This document shows, piece by piece, positions 39,401 through 49,637 of a stretch of 64,000 nt of DNA. This DNA is from Pyxicephalus adspersus. Its lineage: Eukaryota; Chordata; Amphibia; Anura; Pyxicephalidae. The notes below the pieces were generated by a model, which searched no databases, had not been told where the DNA came from, and saw only the letters and a program-made list of their open reading frames with translations. The first letter of the stretch is position 1, and the number at the start of each line of letters is the position of its first letter. Made by a program: the position numbers and the translations under genes. The stretch is taken from the NCBI RefSeq assembly GCF_032062135.1, contig NC_092859.1, positions 125,706,115 through 125,770,114 on the forward strand, in the 5' to 3' direction.

Positions 39401-42400
39401 AGAGGCTTCATGGGGGGAGGGGGGGGTTGCATGACTTCTAAATCTTTTGCTAAACACAGCTGAGGTTGTGGGTGGTCTTAAGAGCTGAGCTGATCTGTAG
39501 CATCTTGTAACCCTTAAATGACCAAGACACAATATGTAGTTGTTTCTTTTTGCATATCAAAGCACAGCTTGCTCCAGAAATTAATGAATGTCTTAGGCTC
39601 CATATTTTTTTTTTTGCTTTGTTTGTGATTAACTCACAGTGAGGATTTTATACAGTAACTGACACCACGCTGCCTAATATTATGTTGAGACAGACATCTG
39701 TCCTAATTGCATTTATTAAAATATTGTACCTGTTCTGACCTATGTATGTAACCCGGGGACTACCTGTAGATCCAGAATGTAAATTTCTGCTATCCCAGAA
39801 ATCATAGTGTAAGCAAAACTCACAATTAATTAATGAAAGGTTTACAGTATGATATATTATATTGCACTGATTTATACTTGTGTATAGTCTCATACAGCCC
39901 TATATAGACTTTTGTACCACAACAGCCAGATTTGTATCTTTCTCACAACTGAGGTTGCTCCTGTTTATGTTCATGCATATGGCATCTCATCATCAAGTAA
40001 GATTAATTTCAGTTGCAGTGTCAGCCATATGGTTGACAATATTCTTTTGTGTGGTATTGTATTCTTGTTTACAGTTTACAATAATGTATCTTTGTTCTCT
40101 TGTACCTTTGACGATGAATAATGATTGCATTAAACATGGCTATATGATCAGATAACACTAACAAACACCTTTTTGTAGTTAAGTTTGCATGTCATGTGTG
40201 AATATTTAACAATCTGAGTTTTATGGAATGTTTAAAGTATATCAAAGGACAAATATTTTTTTATTAGAGATGGCGTAGAAAAGGGTTAAAAACCTCTGTT
40301 TTTATTTGGGAATTTTTCACTTCCTGCCCTGTGGATGCAACTGGAAATGAAAGAATATCTACCCAACAGGTACACCGACAACAGATAGTGGTGGTAACCC
40401 CATTTAAATCTAAAACATGTTTTGGCTTTAGTCATATTTGAAATGTAGGATTTACAATAGAAGTGAAGTAGCTACAGGCTGTTTGGCAGCATTTCTGTTC
40501 TATCGGGAGTTGTGCAATTGTTCCATAGATTGGACAGGGAAAAAGACAAATAGCACGGTGTCCCCATTAAAGTCAGTACTTGTCATTCATGTAAGTTGTT
40601 TAGTGATCTGACATGGTGACAGTTGTACTATAACTAGTCTTTTAACCCAATCACAAATTATTGTCTCTGTGTACAGATTTAGTCCTCAAAGGGTAAACTT
40701 CTAAAAGGATGCAGATTTTCAGGAATGAGGACATTGAGAAACACATAGCAATTCAGTTAATAAAGGAAAAGTGGGAATCTGCAGCAAAGTTTGTTAAAAT
40801 CCTTGCAATGTCCCCATCCTTAACAAGAACTTGAAACTTCAATGCACATATGAAAGAATATTCCCACTACACCAACTCAAAATATACCACTTTCTGTAAA
40901 ATTGGTCCTCTTGGTTGTCTAACTCCAAATTCTATGTTGAATACCTTAGTCACATATCTTTCCAATGCTATTCATTGTTTAAGATTTTCCTGTTTATTAT
41001 TCTAACAGCTATTTCATGTTTTTTTTTATTTGGTTAATAAGAATGCTTAGTTGATAAATTATCTACACTCTATGTGATCTATACATGTTTTTTGTTTCTT
41101 TTGTTAAAATATGTCCAAATACCAAAATAAATCTATTGAAAGATAAGCTCTTTGTGATGTACATTACTTTATGTTACTCTTTAAACTGCATATTTATTCT
41201 AAAAATTGTCATACCAAAGATTACCTCCAAACGGTTTGCAGAATATTGTTTTATTAGTCTATGTAAATACTGATTTTCTAAAAGATTTTGCCTAACAGTG
41301 CTCATCATGGCATTAAATGGCATCATGGCATGGTTAAATGCTCAGTATATGGGGAGCCACAGAACATTGATAGGATTGACTATATAGATACAGGTACAAT
41401 CTGGTATCTCATGGTGTTTACAGTCCAGTGGGGATTTATTCATGATTAACAACAACAACATTTCAGTTTTATGCCATTTTTTCATCAAAGCGTCACAAGC
41501 TTGCTTGAAGGATTTGCCTATTTTAAAACTGAAGTGTGATGTATAGAAGAATAAACTATTTATCACCCCAAGCAACAAAAACGACTGTACGTGGTAGTAA
41601 TCATTATGTGAATGTGATGGCTTCTGTTGTGCAGTGGTTGTAAATAATTAGAAATTACCTGTAATTCTTCCAATCTTGTTCGATCCGCTCATATAACTGC
41701 CAGCAAATCCTGAAACATGAGCTCCAAGGCTGTACCCAATCAAGTGAACATTACTTCTTGGAAACTGAACAGATGACTAGAAAACATCATGAATTACAAA
41801 TCTAAGAATACAGAAGGACGATGACTGAACTGAACAATTATAATTTCCTTGACATATTTGAGGCTATTTTAAAGTGCAAGGCTGCATAGATAGACATCCA
41901 AAAAATGATAATGGGGTGACTACCAATTAATTAGAAAATATTCCATTAACACTTATCTCTATCCATACAGACTTGACCTTTACAATAGCCTCAAGTGTGT
42001 CAAGAAATAAAAGTTGCATTTTAATATTAATATTTCAATGCTTCTCCTTATAACTCTATAACTTATAACACTCTCCTGTGTATTATTATGTGGGTTTTTA
42101 GAATTATGTAAAGCCTAAAGAAGGTATTTTAACAATTCCCAAAAGTTTGCACATTTATTATTTCAAGTTAACCATAAGAGCAAGTTCAGACCCACCTCTG
42201 AGTTATATGTTTTTGGCTCCCTGCGGCTGGCACCTTGCCGTTAGAGCACTCAAAAAAAAAAGTTGCAGTGTCTGCACATGTGACAGTTGGAAGAAGTGAG
42301 CTGTACTAGAACAACTTACTACCGCCCCTATTCATTTCTCATAGGGCTGCCACAGTACCTGTAGTGTTTTCAGCCCAAAGGTTATCACTTGAATTACAAA

Positions 42401-44348
42401 CTTTTTTTCCTCTAAGACTGGGGTCCCTAACACCCGGTCCTAGAGTGCCACGGCTCTGGCTGGTGCACCCCCTAGCGGGGTCAGAAGAAGGATCCCGCTT
42501 GGCGGGGCGTACCGGCCAGAGCCAAGGACCCTGTCTCCAGTACGGGAGTGTGTGCGGGTACTGGCATCATGACGTCACTCTGGGGGAAGTTTCATCTCCT
42601 TTAAGTGAGACACGGCTCCCCGCGCATGCACGGTCGGGAGTCCATGTATTTAGTGGTCTGCAAGCTCCAAAAGGTTGGGGACCACTGCTCTAAGATATAC
42701 CTTGGAACTTGTGAAAAGCCTGCAACCTATAGGGAAAGAAATATAGGAAATTCATAAAGCAGCATGGTTTCCCAAACAGCTGTTAGATGCTGCTAAGATG
42801 ATGAAATTCACACTAGAATATGTTAAAGTGGAACTAAACTAAAAAAGGAAATAAAAAAAGATATGGTAAATGTAAAATTTCGAAAAGGGGGCAAAAAATT
42901 TATTCGCAAATGCAAGAAACCTACATGTCTGTTACCAATTTTTCCTTTCTTCCCATTTTTATACTAATCTATGCATATGGAATGAGAGATTTGATACCTC
43001 ATACAGTATATGACATAACTCCCATGTACGTGCGCTGGATGCTGGCCGCAGGAGTTGTGTCATTTCAGCCTGGCCAATCTATATGGCTAAAGATCCTGAG
43101 CTTAAAAGGACAGGTGTAATTTAAAACATTGTGATCAGGCAGGTGACTTTGTTCTATGTTTACTTTTATTCTACTCTGAAGACTGCTTTTTGAATACTTG
43201 TAGCAGTCACCCAGTCTAGTGATCATGTTATTTTGTAGCTGCTAGTGGCATAAATCACTCCATCTTCCTCCTACATAGCACATGTATGGTATAAAGTACA
43301 TCATTTTATTGTGCTTATTTATCCTTCTGTGAACAAAAATGCTTTTGAGCTGCCAGAAATGACGAGCCACCAATGTAAATGAGAAAGCAGAAGCTAAGGT
43401 AAATAAATATAGCTGTTATATTTTACAATGCAAATGTTTGTGCTGGCACCAGTACACAGAGCAGAGTAGTTAACTTAGCTGAACATCTTGAGTCTGATTA
43501 TACGACTGCTGAACTACTGCTTAACAATGCCATAAAAATAAAAGCAGAAGAGTAAATCTGGCAGGTGCATAGCAGCTCAGAAAGAAAAGAAATACAGGGT
43601 TCTGTCTGGGATACAAAGAACAAAGTACACCATTGTCACATCTCAGCTCCATCAATGCCTGCATCTACCTATTGAACACATCCACTTATTTGGCAGGAAT
43701 TGTGGTTTTTATTTACAACTAACCTCAGGTTTCTTTTATTATTGGCTTGTTATAGCTTCCCTTTTATAACATTTAAAGCTAGGCAAACCTATTCTAAGAT
43801 CTACATGTATCTGTATAAACATTTTTCTCACTTTCCACTACCCCAATATAAATGGCGCAGGGACACATGTCTCATTGGCATTTATTTTTGTACTTTATTT
43901 TTGTTGACTGAAATCCAAAAATTCACATACCATGTTTTTATTATCAAATCTCTCCTTTATAGGATTGTACTACACTACTAAAGTTCATCTGCAGGTGGTA
44001 TGTCTGATAAAATAGGCAAATGTAGATTTTTGGTTTTGGGCCAAATCAGGAAATGGTCTATGTGTGGGAGATTTGATACTTCGTACAATATATGGCACAG
44101 TTATAAGAATATTATAAACTATTGCCTTTTACAATTATCCACCCAATTAAGTTTTAAAAATAGCTTACCTCAAGCCATTCCAGTAATTCAGCTATCTCCA
44201 GACCAATAAATCGAGTATTTTGCACAGCAATTGCATAGTGTACATGGGCTGATGTTCGCCAATCAGCAATGATAACATTGACTTGCTTTTTACTTGACTT
44301 AAAAGTAGAAGCCATCCTTGGGACCCAAGATTCCATGTATCCATCAAT
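24586..44348 (-). CDS. LIPC: LIPC (hepatic triacylglycerol lipase), exons equivalent to human 3-9, partial
   Basis: Join on the - strand: 44348-44169, 41776-41659, 36169-35936, 35578-35336, 27949-27829, 26861-26658 and 24688-24586; 1203 nt, 400 residues plus TAA, phases all consistent. Hepatic lipase is a secreted, heparan-sulfate-bound enzyme that hydrolyses triglycerides and phospholipids of lipoproteins. The triad is visible: Ser in GYSLG (codon 41731-41729), Asp in GLDPAG (36164-36162) and His in CAHERS (35552-35550). The lid between its two Cys has 22 residues, as in human LIPC. The C-terminal PLAT/C2-like domain starts near VYHYQFKIQ. Motifs VDAIHT, GLSVGI and [10 protein letters not shown] favour LIPC over LPL or LIPG, as does the position beside ADAM10. 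The 180, 234, 243 and 121 nt exon lengths are those of the lipase gene family. Signal peptide and N-terminus (exons 1-2) were not found. Confidence 0.94.
24689..26657 (-). other. LIPC: LIPC intron with MITE family C copy
   Basis: 1,969 nt. It contains the full-length TA-flanked MITE at 25294-25793. Nothing else was recognised. Confidence 0.75.
25294..25793. mobile_element. TA-flanked MITE, family C, full-length copy 2 (reverse to copies 1, 3, 4)
   Basis: Left end TACAGGTAGTCCCTGGGTTA and right end taactcagggactacctgta are inverted copies, with TA at both outer edges. About 500 bp with no transposase frame. The internal tracts aactgcagagtttgttttgg and cttagctgtggttagcaaaa are reverse complements of tracts in the copies at 10.8, 39.4 and 45.2 kb. 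TA flanks fit a Tc1/mariner-type insertion. Frames in it are not host genes. Confidence 0.85.
26658..26861 (-). CDS. LIPC: LIPC exon: C-terminal PLAT/C2-like domain, second part
   Basis: 204 nt. It completes an Ile codon, then [32 protein letters not shown] and [14 protein letters not shown] (split codon). It matches human LIPC VDIGELIMIKFKW and IRVKAGETQQR. The donor is GTTGGT, weaker than the other LIPC donors; its use is supported by exact phase with the last exon. Confidence 0.93.
26862..27828 (-). other. LIPC: LIPC intron with AT microsatellite
   Basis: 967 nt, very AT-rich. TA-repeat and TA/CA tracts lie at about 27714-27790, next to the donor of the upstream exon. Confidence 0.8.
27714..27790. 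repeat. AT/TA microsatellite with CA tail
   Basis: TA runs broken by A-rich sequence, followed by tacacatacacacata, starting about 40 nt inside the intron. Confidence 0.9.
27829..27949 (-). CDS. LIPC: LIPC exon: start of PLAT/C2-like domain
   Basis: 121 nt, the usual size of this exon in the lipase family. It encodes [20 protein letters not shown], then [20 protein letters not shown] plus two bases. GT donor at 27828-27827, AG acceptor at 27951-27950. Confidence 0.94.
28601..28817. repeat. Foldback (long inverted-repeat) MITE, family B
   Basis: Arms at about 28621-28686 and 28733-28798 are imperfect inverted copies over some 65 nt (left: ggagaagatacactttcat, agcaaacctggaatgga; right read in reverse: gaagaggataaactttcat, accaaacctggaataga), with a loop of about 46 nt. 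The outer left end is cctgatttattgacgctctc. A weaker copy lies near 9795. Confidence 0.8.
29228..29850. mobile_element. Palindrome-rich interspersed repeat, family D, copy 1
   Basis: Right end ctcgctcatccctagtt is the reverse complement of the left end of the copy at 55579 (aactagggatgagcgag). Near the left edge, gcctctggcattctcgcgaa matches gtctctggcattctcgcaaa of that copy. Inside are repeated inverted blocks (gaatcctcctgtttgggatc, cctctagtgc / gcactggagg) and the shared tract agccaatcagagagcac. The 101-codon frame across it is repeat-derived. Confidence 0.75.
33505..33660. mobile_element. hAT-type MITE fragment, family E
   Basis: It begins CAGGGGTCCCCAACC, the terminus type of the intact copy at 42418-42687, and shares gtcagtagaaggaccccgct and the ggcgcacttgccagagc tract. 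No second terminus was found, so this copy is truncated at the right. Confidence 0.7.
34885..35020. mobile_element. hAT-type MITE fragment, family E
   Basis: GC-rich island (gactctggccggtgcgcc, cccagtggggtcc, ggccagagccgcag) matching the interior of the element at 42418-42687. Both ends are worn. Confidence 0.6.
35336..35578 (-). CDS. LIPC: LIPC exon with catalytic His and lid end
   Basis: 243 nt, the family-typical size. It reads [20 protein letters not shown], later [20 protein letters not shown] and [20 protein letters not shown] holds the catalytic His. The SVKC Cys closes the lid loop that opens in the next-upstream exon. Cys pairs follow the LPL/LIPC/LIPG pattern. Confidence 0.96.
35579..35935 (-). 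other. LIPC: Short LIPC intron
   Basis: 357 nt with nothing else recognised. Small frames overlapping it are shadows. Confidence 0.85.
35936..36169 (-). CDS. LIPC: LIPC exon with catalytic Asp and lid start
   Basis: 234 nt, the family-typical size. It reads [20 protein letters not shown], then [37 protein letters not shown] and [16 protein letters not shown]. The Asp of GLDPAG is the triad acid. VDAIHT and GLSVGI are close to human LIPC. Confidence 0.97.
36411..36442. repeat. AT dinucleotide microsatellite
   Basis: An uninterrupted AT run of about 30 nt. Confidence 0.95.
36605..36770 (-). mobile_element. SINE 3' tail fragment, reverse orientation
   Basis: The reverse complement gives gactatggtagggaca-like, tgtgagctcctttgagggac and ggcgctatataaatactg-like sequence, matching the tail of the SINE at 52651-52993. 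The microsatellite-like end (tattattactattattaaac) is the 3' terminus. Confidence 0.7.
37060..37376 (+). repeat. Interspersed repeat of unknown class ending GTTGAACTTGATGGAC
   Basis: tggttgaacttgatggactt, then ttttttcaaccttactgact and actatgtatc form a tail I recall as very common in frog genomic DNA. Upstream tracts (ggaatcaggaaggg, tgaatcagc) belong with it. Class and origin are not certain. It is not a gene here. Confidence 0.5.
39363..39768. mobile_element. TA-flanked MITE, family C, 5'-truncated copy 3
   Basis: It shares cttgtgtgcaggacagaggc, ttgctaaacacagctgaggt and the end acccggggactacctgta with the other copies. The left terminus with CAGGTAGTCCC is missing. Confidence 0.75.
41659..41776 (-). 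CDS. LIPC: LIPC exon with nucleophile Ser (GYSLG)
   Basis: 118 nt. It encodes [20 protein letters not shown], then [19 protein letters not shown] plus one base. GYSLG is the lipase GXSXG nucleophile elbow. The exon was too short for the open-frame threshold but is unambiguous. Confidence 0.97.
41777..44168 (-). other. LIPC: LIPC intron with intact hAT-type MITE
   Basis: 2,392 nt. It contains the 270-bp MITE at 42418-42687. No other element was securely recognised. Confidence 0.75.
42410..42695. mobile_element. hAT-type MITE with 8-bp target-site duplication, family E
   Basis: The 270-bp body (42418-42687) is flanked by exact copies of CTCTAAGA (42410-42417 and 42688-42695). Termini ctggggtccctaacacc and ggttggggaccactg are imperfect inverted repeats of the CAGNGGTCCCCAACC type. 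It is GC-rich compared with its surroundings. The 109-codon frame that spans it is accidental. Confidence 0.88.
44169..44348 (-). CDS. LIPC: LIPC exon (first visible): IDGYMESWV...LLEWLE
   Basis: 180 nt, 60 codons, phase 0 at both ends, family-typical. It encodes [20 protein letters not shown], then [56 protein letters not shown] parallels human LIPC AHDHYTIAVRNTRLVG. The upstream exon ending HGW(S) was not found. Confidence 0.95.
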
Positions 44349-45165
44349 CTAAAATCACGTCATCAGAAAATATCGGAGAAGAATTAATATAGCCTGTTTT
44401 GCACTAAACATCTTATAAAGACATACGTTTTGCAGTTGTGCTGCCGAGATTCATTCTATTATGTGACATGAATAGTTTTGTATTTTACGGATAGAAAAAA
44501 GAGTATAAATTAGAGATAAGCAAACCCCCTAAAATTTGCTTCCAGGACATTTTCCAAACACTTGGTTCTGCAGAAATAAAACATTTAGGTTTATAATTGT
44601 CACACTTTAGGCTTTGCATATACACATTTTACAATATGTCATGCTGACACGAATGGGTTTCTTAAGTACTATGCATTTTGCCTGCAGTCCATAATGAAGC
44701 AAATGGCATGGATTTGCATTTATTGTAAATGAGCCCCGAGGCTGATTGTCTTTGAGATTGCGAGAATATTTATTCACTGAAAGACTAACAATTGCAAAAG
44801 AATTCCTTTCTTTGTACAAACACATACACACATCATTCAGGTTCTACAATATATATGAATATTAATACAATTTGTTTTGTTAGTTTTCAAATTAGTTTAA
44901 ATAAACAAATTGAAATCAAATAAGTTTGAATAAACAGTACCATGCAGGTATTGTACTAGATAACAGACAGCAGTCAATGGAGGAGTCACTGTTCTGATGG
45001 CTCATTCTGCTTCAGTAAACAATAAACTTATTTTTAGCATAGCTGAAATGTTCAAGCTATTGACATGAATAGGAGAATGGTGCCTTATCTGCTGGCTGGA
45101 TATAAAACCACCAAAAAGGAAACATTGGTCAATACTTTTATACTTGACTATCTGACTTTAGTAAA

Positions 45166-45609
45166 TACAGGTAGTCCCTGAGTTAAGGAAATCCAACATC
45201 TTAGATATGAACGGGCTTCCCCGCTCGCTCGTGTGCAGTATGAAGGCTTTCTTTGGGGGGGGGGGGCAATTTGCATGGCTTGCAGAAGAAATCTTTTGCT
45301 AAACACGGCTGAGGTTGTGGGTGATCCTAGGGGGTGAGCTCTTTCTGCAGCCTCTTGTAACTTTTTAATGACCAAGACAAACTCTTTTTCTTTTTGCATA
45401 TTTTAACTCACATTCACTCATTACCTCAATAACTCACAGTGAGGATTTTATACAGTGTCTGACACCACTCTGCCTAATAATATGTTAAGACAAGCATCTG
45501 TCCTAATAGCATTTATTAAAATAATGTAGCCGTTCCGACTTATATACAAATTCATCTTAAGAACAAACCTACAGTCTCTATTTCATATGTAATCCAGGGA
45601 CTACCTGTA
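45166..45609. mobile_element. TA-flanked MITE, family C, full-length copy 4
   Basis: Starts TA-CAGGTAGTCCCTGAGTTAAG and ends aatccagggactacctg-TA. Body 45168-45607, 440 bp. It contains ctaaacacggctgaggttgt, as in copies 1 and 3. A second terminus-like sequence (tagtccctgggttacaaac) begins at the closing TA. Confidence 0.85.
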
Positions 45610-48600
45610 GTCCCTGGGTTACAAACTACAGATGGAATAGAATTTCTTTCTTCATACACACAGACTATACAGTTACTATAAGTCAAATAATTTTCCTAAA
45701 TTTGAATAGACCATACTATTCAGGATTAATACCAACAGACAGAAACCTATATGGAGCAGGACGTAGGTGTAACATCGGGAAGAACAGACAAATTACCTTA
45801 TTTTTGCAATGCATCCAACAGAGGAACATTGTTACAAACACTACATATCTTCAAATATTATTATTAGGTAAAAACAAAAGTATTTCAAGTATGTCAATAG
45901 AATTTATGATATGGAAAAGTATTTAGAAGAGCTAATAATAAGAAGGTGGAGTTTAAAGGCAATGGGTAGCAAGAAGGCCAAAGGTTTTACTATCAGAGAC
46001 AAACAGACATGCAGACTGTGGCAAAAGCCTCAAGTCATTTTGATTCATATTTTTAACTGCATATTAATTCGTTTTTCTTGTCACATAAAATGGACATTAA
46101 ACTGCTAAAATCCTCTAAATCATATGAAATATTGATCTATTGTAATAAGTAATTTTTAACGCCTATCTCAAACAGATTCTTTTCCTGCTCTCCTCAATAC
46201 ATAATTCATTGAAACTCTTATTTAATACCAGCCTAAATTCAGCAGTATTACCAAGGAAAAAGGAAACGGTTTGGGTTAAGTTTATTTTATTATTATATTT
46301 AAATCTTTCCTATTCATATATACACTACTTTCTTTTTATTCCATGAAATTATGTTCCCATAGGTTATCTACTTGCTACTGTATTCATTTAAATATTTTAA
46401 AGCTTTCCTATAGAGTTTAAATCCTTATTCAAATTGACACATTTCTATCATGAACATGAATTTAATAAAGTTTGTTTTTCTAAAATACTTTTTATTTGTA
46501 GCCACCATGTTTCACTGATTAAATGTTATCATCTTTGGTCACTATTGTTCAAATGCTTCATAAAAAGACCCACAAATCTGTGTGCTTCACATTTTTACCA
46601 TTATTTGAACTTTAAGGGGTATATTTAAAAATACTTTGCATAGTGATTTGTTCAACAAAAGTGATTGTTACTATTTTCTAAGTACATTAAGCAACATCTA
46701 CAAGTAAGGTCAATTTTTTTTAAAATCTTTTAAAGTTGTACGAATCGGTTGAACACATATTCTTGATTTAAATGTGAAGGGTGCTGTTGGGCATAATAGG
46801 TAGGTAGCAGAATCAAAGGGACTACAGGGGTATTAATCATAAAAGGACAAATGAACTGTTTTGTACTTGAAAGATTTAACATGAAATGGGAAAATGTACT
46901 TATAAGGTAATAATTTGAGATGGGAAAACACAATTTAATACGGTTCAAAGGAATAAACTAAATAATGGTGAATGTACATGTAATGTATTACCTTGAGTTG
47001 GGGGAATGTATTTTAATGTTGTTAATGGTATTAGATGGGCAAATGTACTAAGAGGTGTACAACAAAGTGTTAGGGAAAAAAAAGAAGTAAAAAAGAAGAG
47101 GAAGGAGGGAAAAGGGGGTGCTGAAAGTAAATAGGGAGTTTAATGTATTTACATATTTGTCCCTTTAGGACTCCCTGGGTGCTCTTTTATTCATTTTCTT
47201 CATGTCAGTTGTAACTTGAATTTTCAAACATTGAAACGTCCACCAGTGGTTTGCAGTAGTAGTTGGATTTCCTCCAAGGACTGGATCCTCACCATTCCTG
47301 TAACAGTGTTGTGTGGTTTTTGCTAAAAGGGAAAGGATGTAGCTTCTTTCCCTTATAGCAAAAACCAGACCCCTATATACCCTCAATGGCTTTTGGATAG
47401 GATAAGGATACATTGGTAAAATTCCAAGTTCTTATCTGAGCAGGGAAAAAGAGGGATTCTGATTGGCTGCCAGGGATTAGTGCACTTTGCACTTTGCTGC
47501 CTTGAAAAAACCTGATTATGTACACATAGTACTCCCTAGTATAATGTTTTAACAAGGACGTGTTTATTGATATTCCATGAGCAGTAACATAGATTAATAA
47601 TTAAGGTTAATTGCTTTGGCTTGAAGCCCTGCTTGCTAATCACATGGAAGTTATTGAATACATTATATTTTCTCTCCCTTTGTTAACCTGTATTCATGGG
47701 TGAACAAATCCTAAATAAATCCTAAGTTATTTATGTATGACTCCTTTCACTAAATACAGACAGCCTACATTTACCATGCACAGCTCTCTGGCTACTAATT
47801 TTAATTTATTCTCCAGTCAGATATCACAAGAACCTCTACCTGTAATTACAGCGTGTTGGATTTCTGCTCAATAAATCAGGGACGGTGTTGCTATTCAGGT
47901 TTAGGCTCAGAATAAAATTGGCCTTAACATTGCTAAAGCAGATCATGTTTGATTTGTTTAAAAATTCAAAGTTTCAGCCCAAGCTCCCTACACAGCAAAA
48001 CCCCAATGCCCCCAATATATAAGTGGCTGGGAGACTAGCAGGGGACTTTGAAATTTCTGTACTGTAACCTATTTAGCTTTTCTACTGGGGACTGGAAGTT
48101 GTGTTGGGATTAGGTGGGTTAAAGAGAAACCTGTGTGTGAGCTCTGGACTGTTAACTCTTACTTGACCACTCCATCTATAAGCCTGCAATGCTGAGAAAA
48201 ATACTGAACATTTCTTCTGCTGCTCTTTGGTGCAACAATTGGTGTTAAGAGTGATGCCGGTTTATTCTATCATTATTGTAGATTCCAGGAAAAAAATATG
48301 CAATACATTTTGTGTGTGCTTTTTGATTTGCAATAACAACGTTTGTACAGTTGCACACTGTGGAAATTACAGAAAGGTAACATTGTTAGAAATTGTTTCT
48401 GTCATCATTCTGTAATCCCCACAAATTGCATTACACGGTATGCTTGGTCATTAGAGTAGTGAGAGTATAGTTGTAAATGGGAATTTTTACCTAGCTGACA
48501 TTTCTGTCACTGTGATATTGATGTTACTGTTCTAACTTCAGCAATGATCCAGTGATGTGTAAAGTGTCCCACGGTATGTCATTCCCACATATCTAAACAA

Positions 48601-48944
48601 CGATGACAAAGTTCACATAATCTTTGTTTAGATTTGTTCAGCCAGTCACACACAGCTATCCCCAGCTTCCTTGGCTTGGATGAATGAGAAGAACGTTGTC
48701 CATGCAAACTGAGCTGCTGTCACTGTTAGAGAGAAAAGCAGTGGTGCAGGTCGTGGAGCAGCTTTGTGCAGGATCTGAAACTCCCAGCATTGGAATGAAA
48801 GGTCATGGAACAAATTACACATCGCTGGATACTTCAAAGGTAGGTATTAGTAGGGGATATCTGTGGTAGATTGATTTCTAGGGATGGTTAACCATTACTG
48901 AAAATTTGTAAGGGGTACTATTCTTTCCCTAAGGTGAGGGGATG

Positions 48945-49110
48945 AAATTCTGGGAATAAACTTAATAAAAGGGGGTTCCATATTCCAAATAGGCTCTCAA
49001 CCTGCAGACCTCCACAACGTTGGGATCAAGTCCTCTCCCCCAATGTTGGCCCTTGTTACCACTGGGTGCAGGCAGGGGTCTGGTTTTTGCCAGTAGGGAA
49101 GGTGCTACAA
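48945..49110. repeat. Degraded interspersed repeat sharing AATAAA(A)GGGGGYTTCC
   Basis: taataaaagggggttccata, then ttccaaataggctctcaacc recurs at 63921-63950 as taataaagggggcttccaga, ttccaaa. A shared dispersed repeat is the simplest reading; its class is unknown. Confidence 0.5.
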
Positions 49111-49637
49111 ACTTTTTTCCCCTTTTCTTTATTGGCAAACTAGTTTATTCAAGGGTAAAATTTTAAAAAGAGGAAGTTCCCAACACTATTTTTTTAATGT
49201 TTTATTGAGGTTGAAAGTATAATAATATACAAGATGGTTATAGGAAACCGGTTATAAGAAATTTGTAAATAGAGTAACAAAGAATAACAATGTCTAAACC
49301 AACTGAACATAACTTTTTAGGTTCATAAGTGTTTGACATTTACACAATTTAAGTTCTCTATTTCTATATGTGTGACCATATTTTAATGTATAGACTTGTA
49401 TATTTTGTATTTTGTCATATCACACAATTTTCACATCTGACAAGTACACTCACATACACAATCATGTAATTTTTTTTAAATTGTTGTAACTTTTTATGAA
49501 GATTTTGAAAAAAATACACAAGTTTTTTTTTTTATATTACACAAGAAGCCTATCCTGTTCTTACTGCCCAATAACATTTTTAACAGTGGGCATCCAAGAG
49601 TGGTAAGGCCTGCAGATCTGAACAAGCCCTAAAGCCT

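Larger units (their letters stand above)
36170..41658 (-). other. LIPC: LIPC intron with SINE tail, family C MITE and other repeats
   Basis: 5,489 nt. It contains an AT microsatellite (36411-36442), a reversed SINE tail (36605-36770), a common repeat at 37060-37376 and a 5'-truncated family C MITE at 39363-39768. A stretch near 40,270-40,520 may be another frog repeat. The rest is AT-rich sequence without recognised content. Confidence 0.65.

Noticed and set aside
42364..42693. 109-codon + strand frame
   Set aside because: It spans the hAT-type MITE and its GC-rich core. No protein family is recognised.
45148..45399. 83-codon - strand frame with a peptide recurring at 10.8 kb
   Set aside because: The recurrence is due to MITE family C copies, not paralogous genes.
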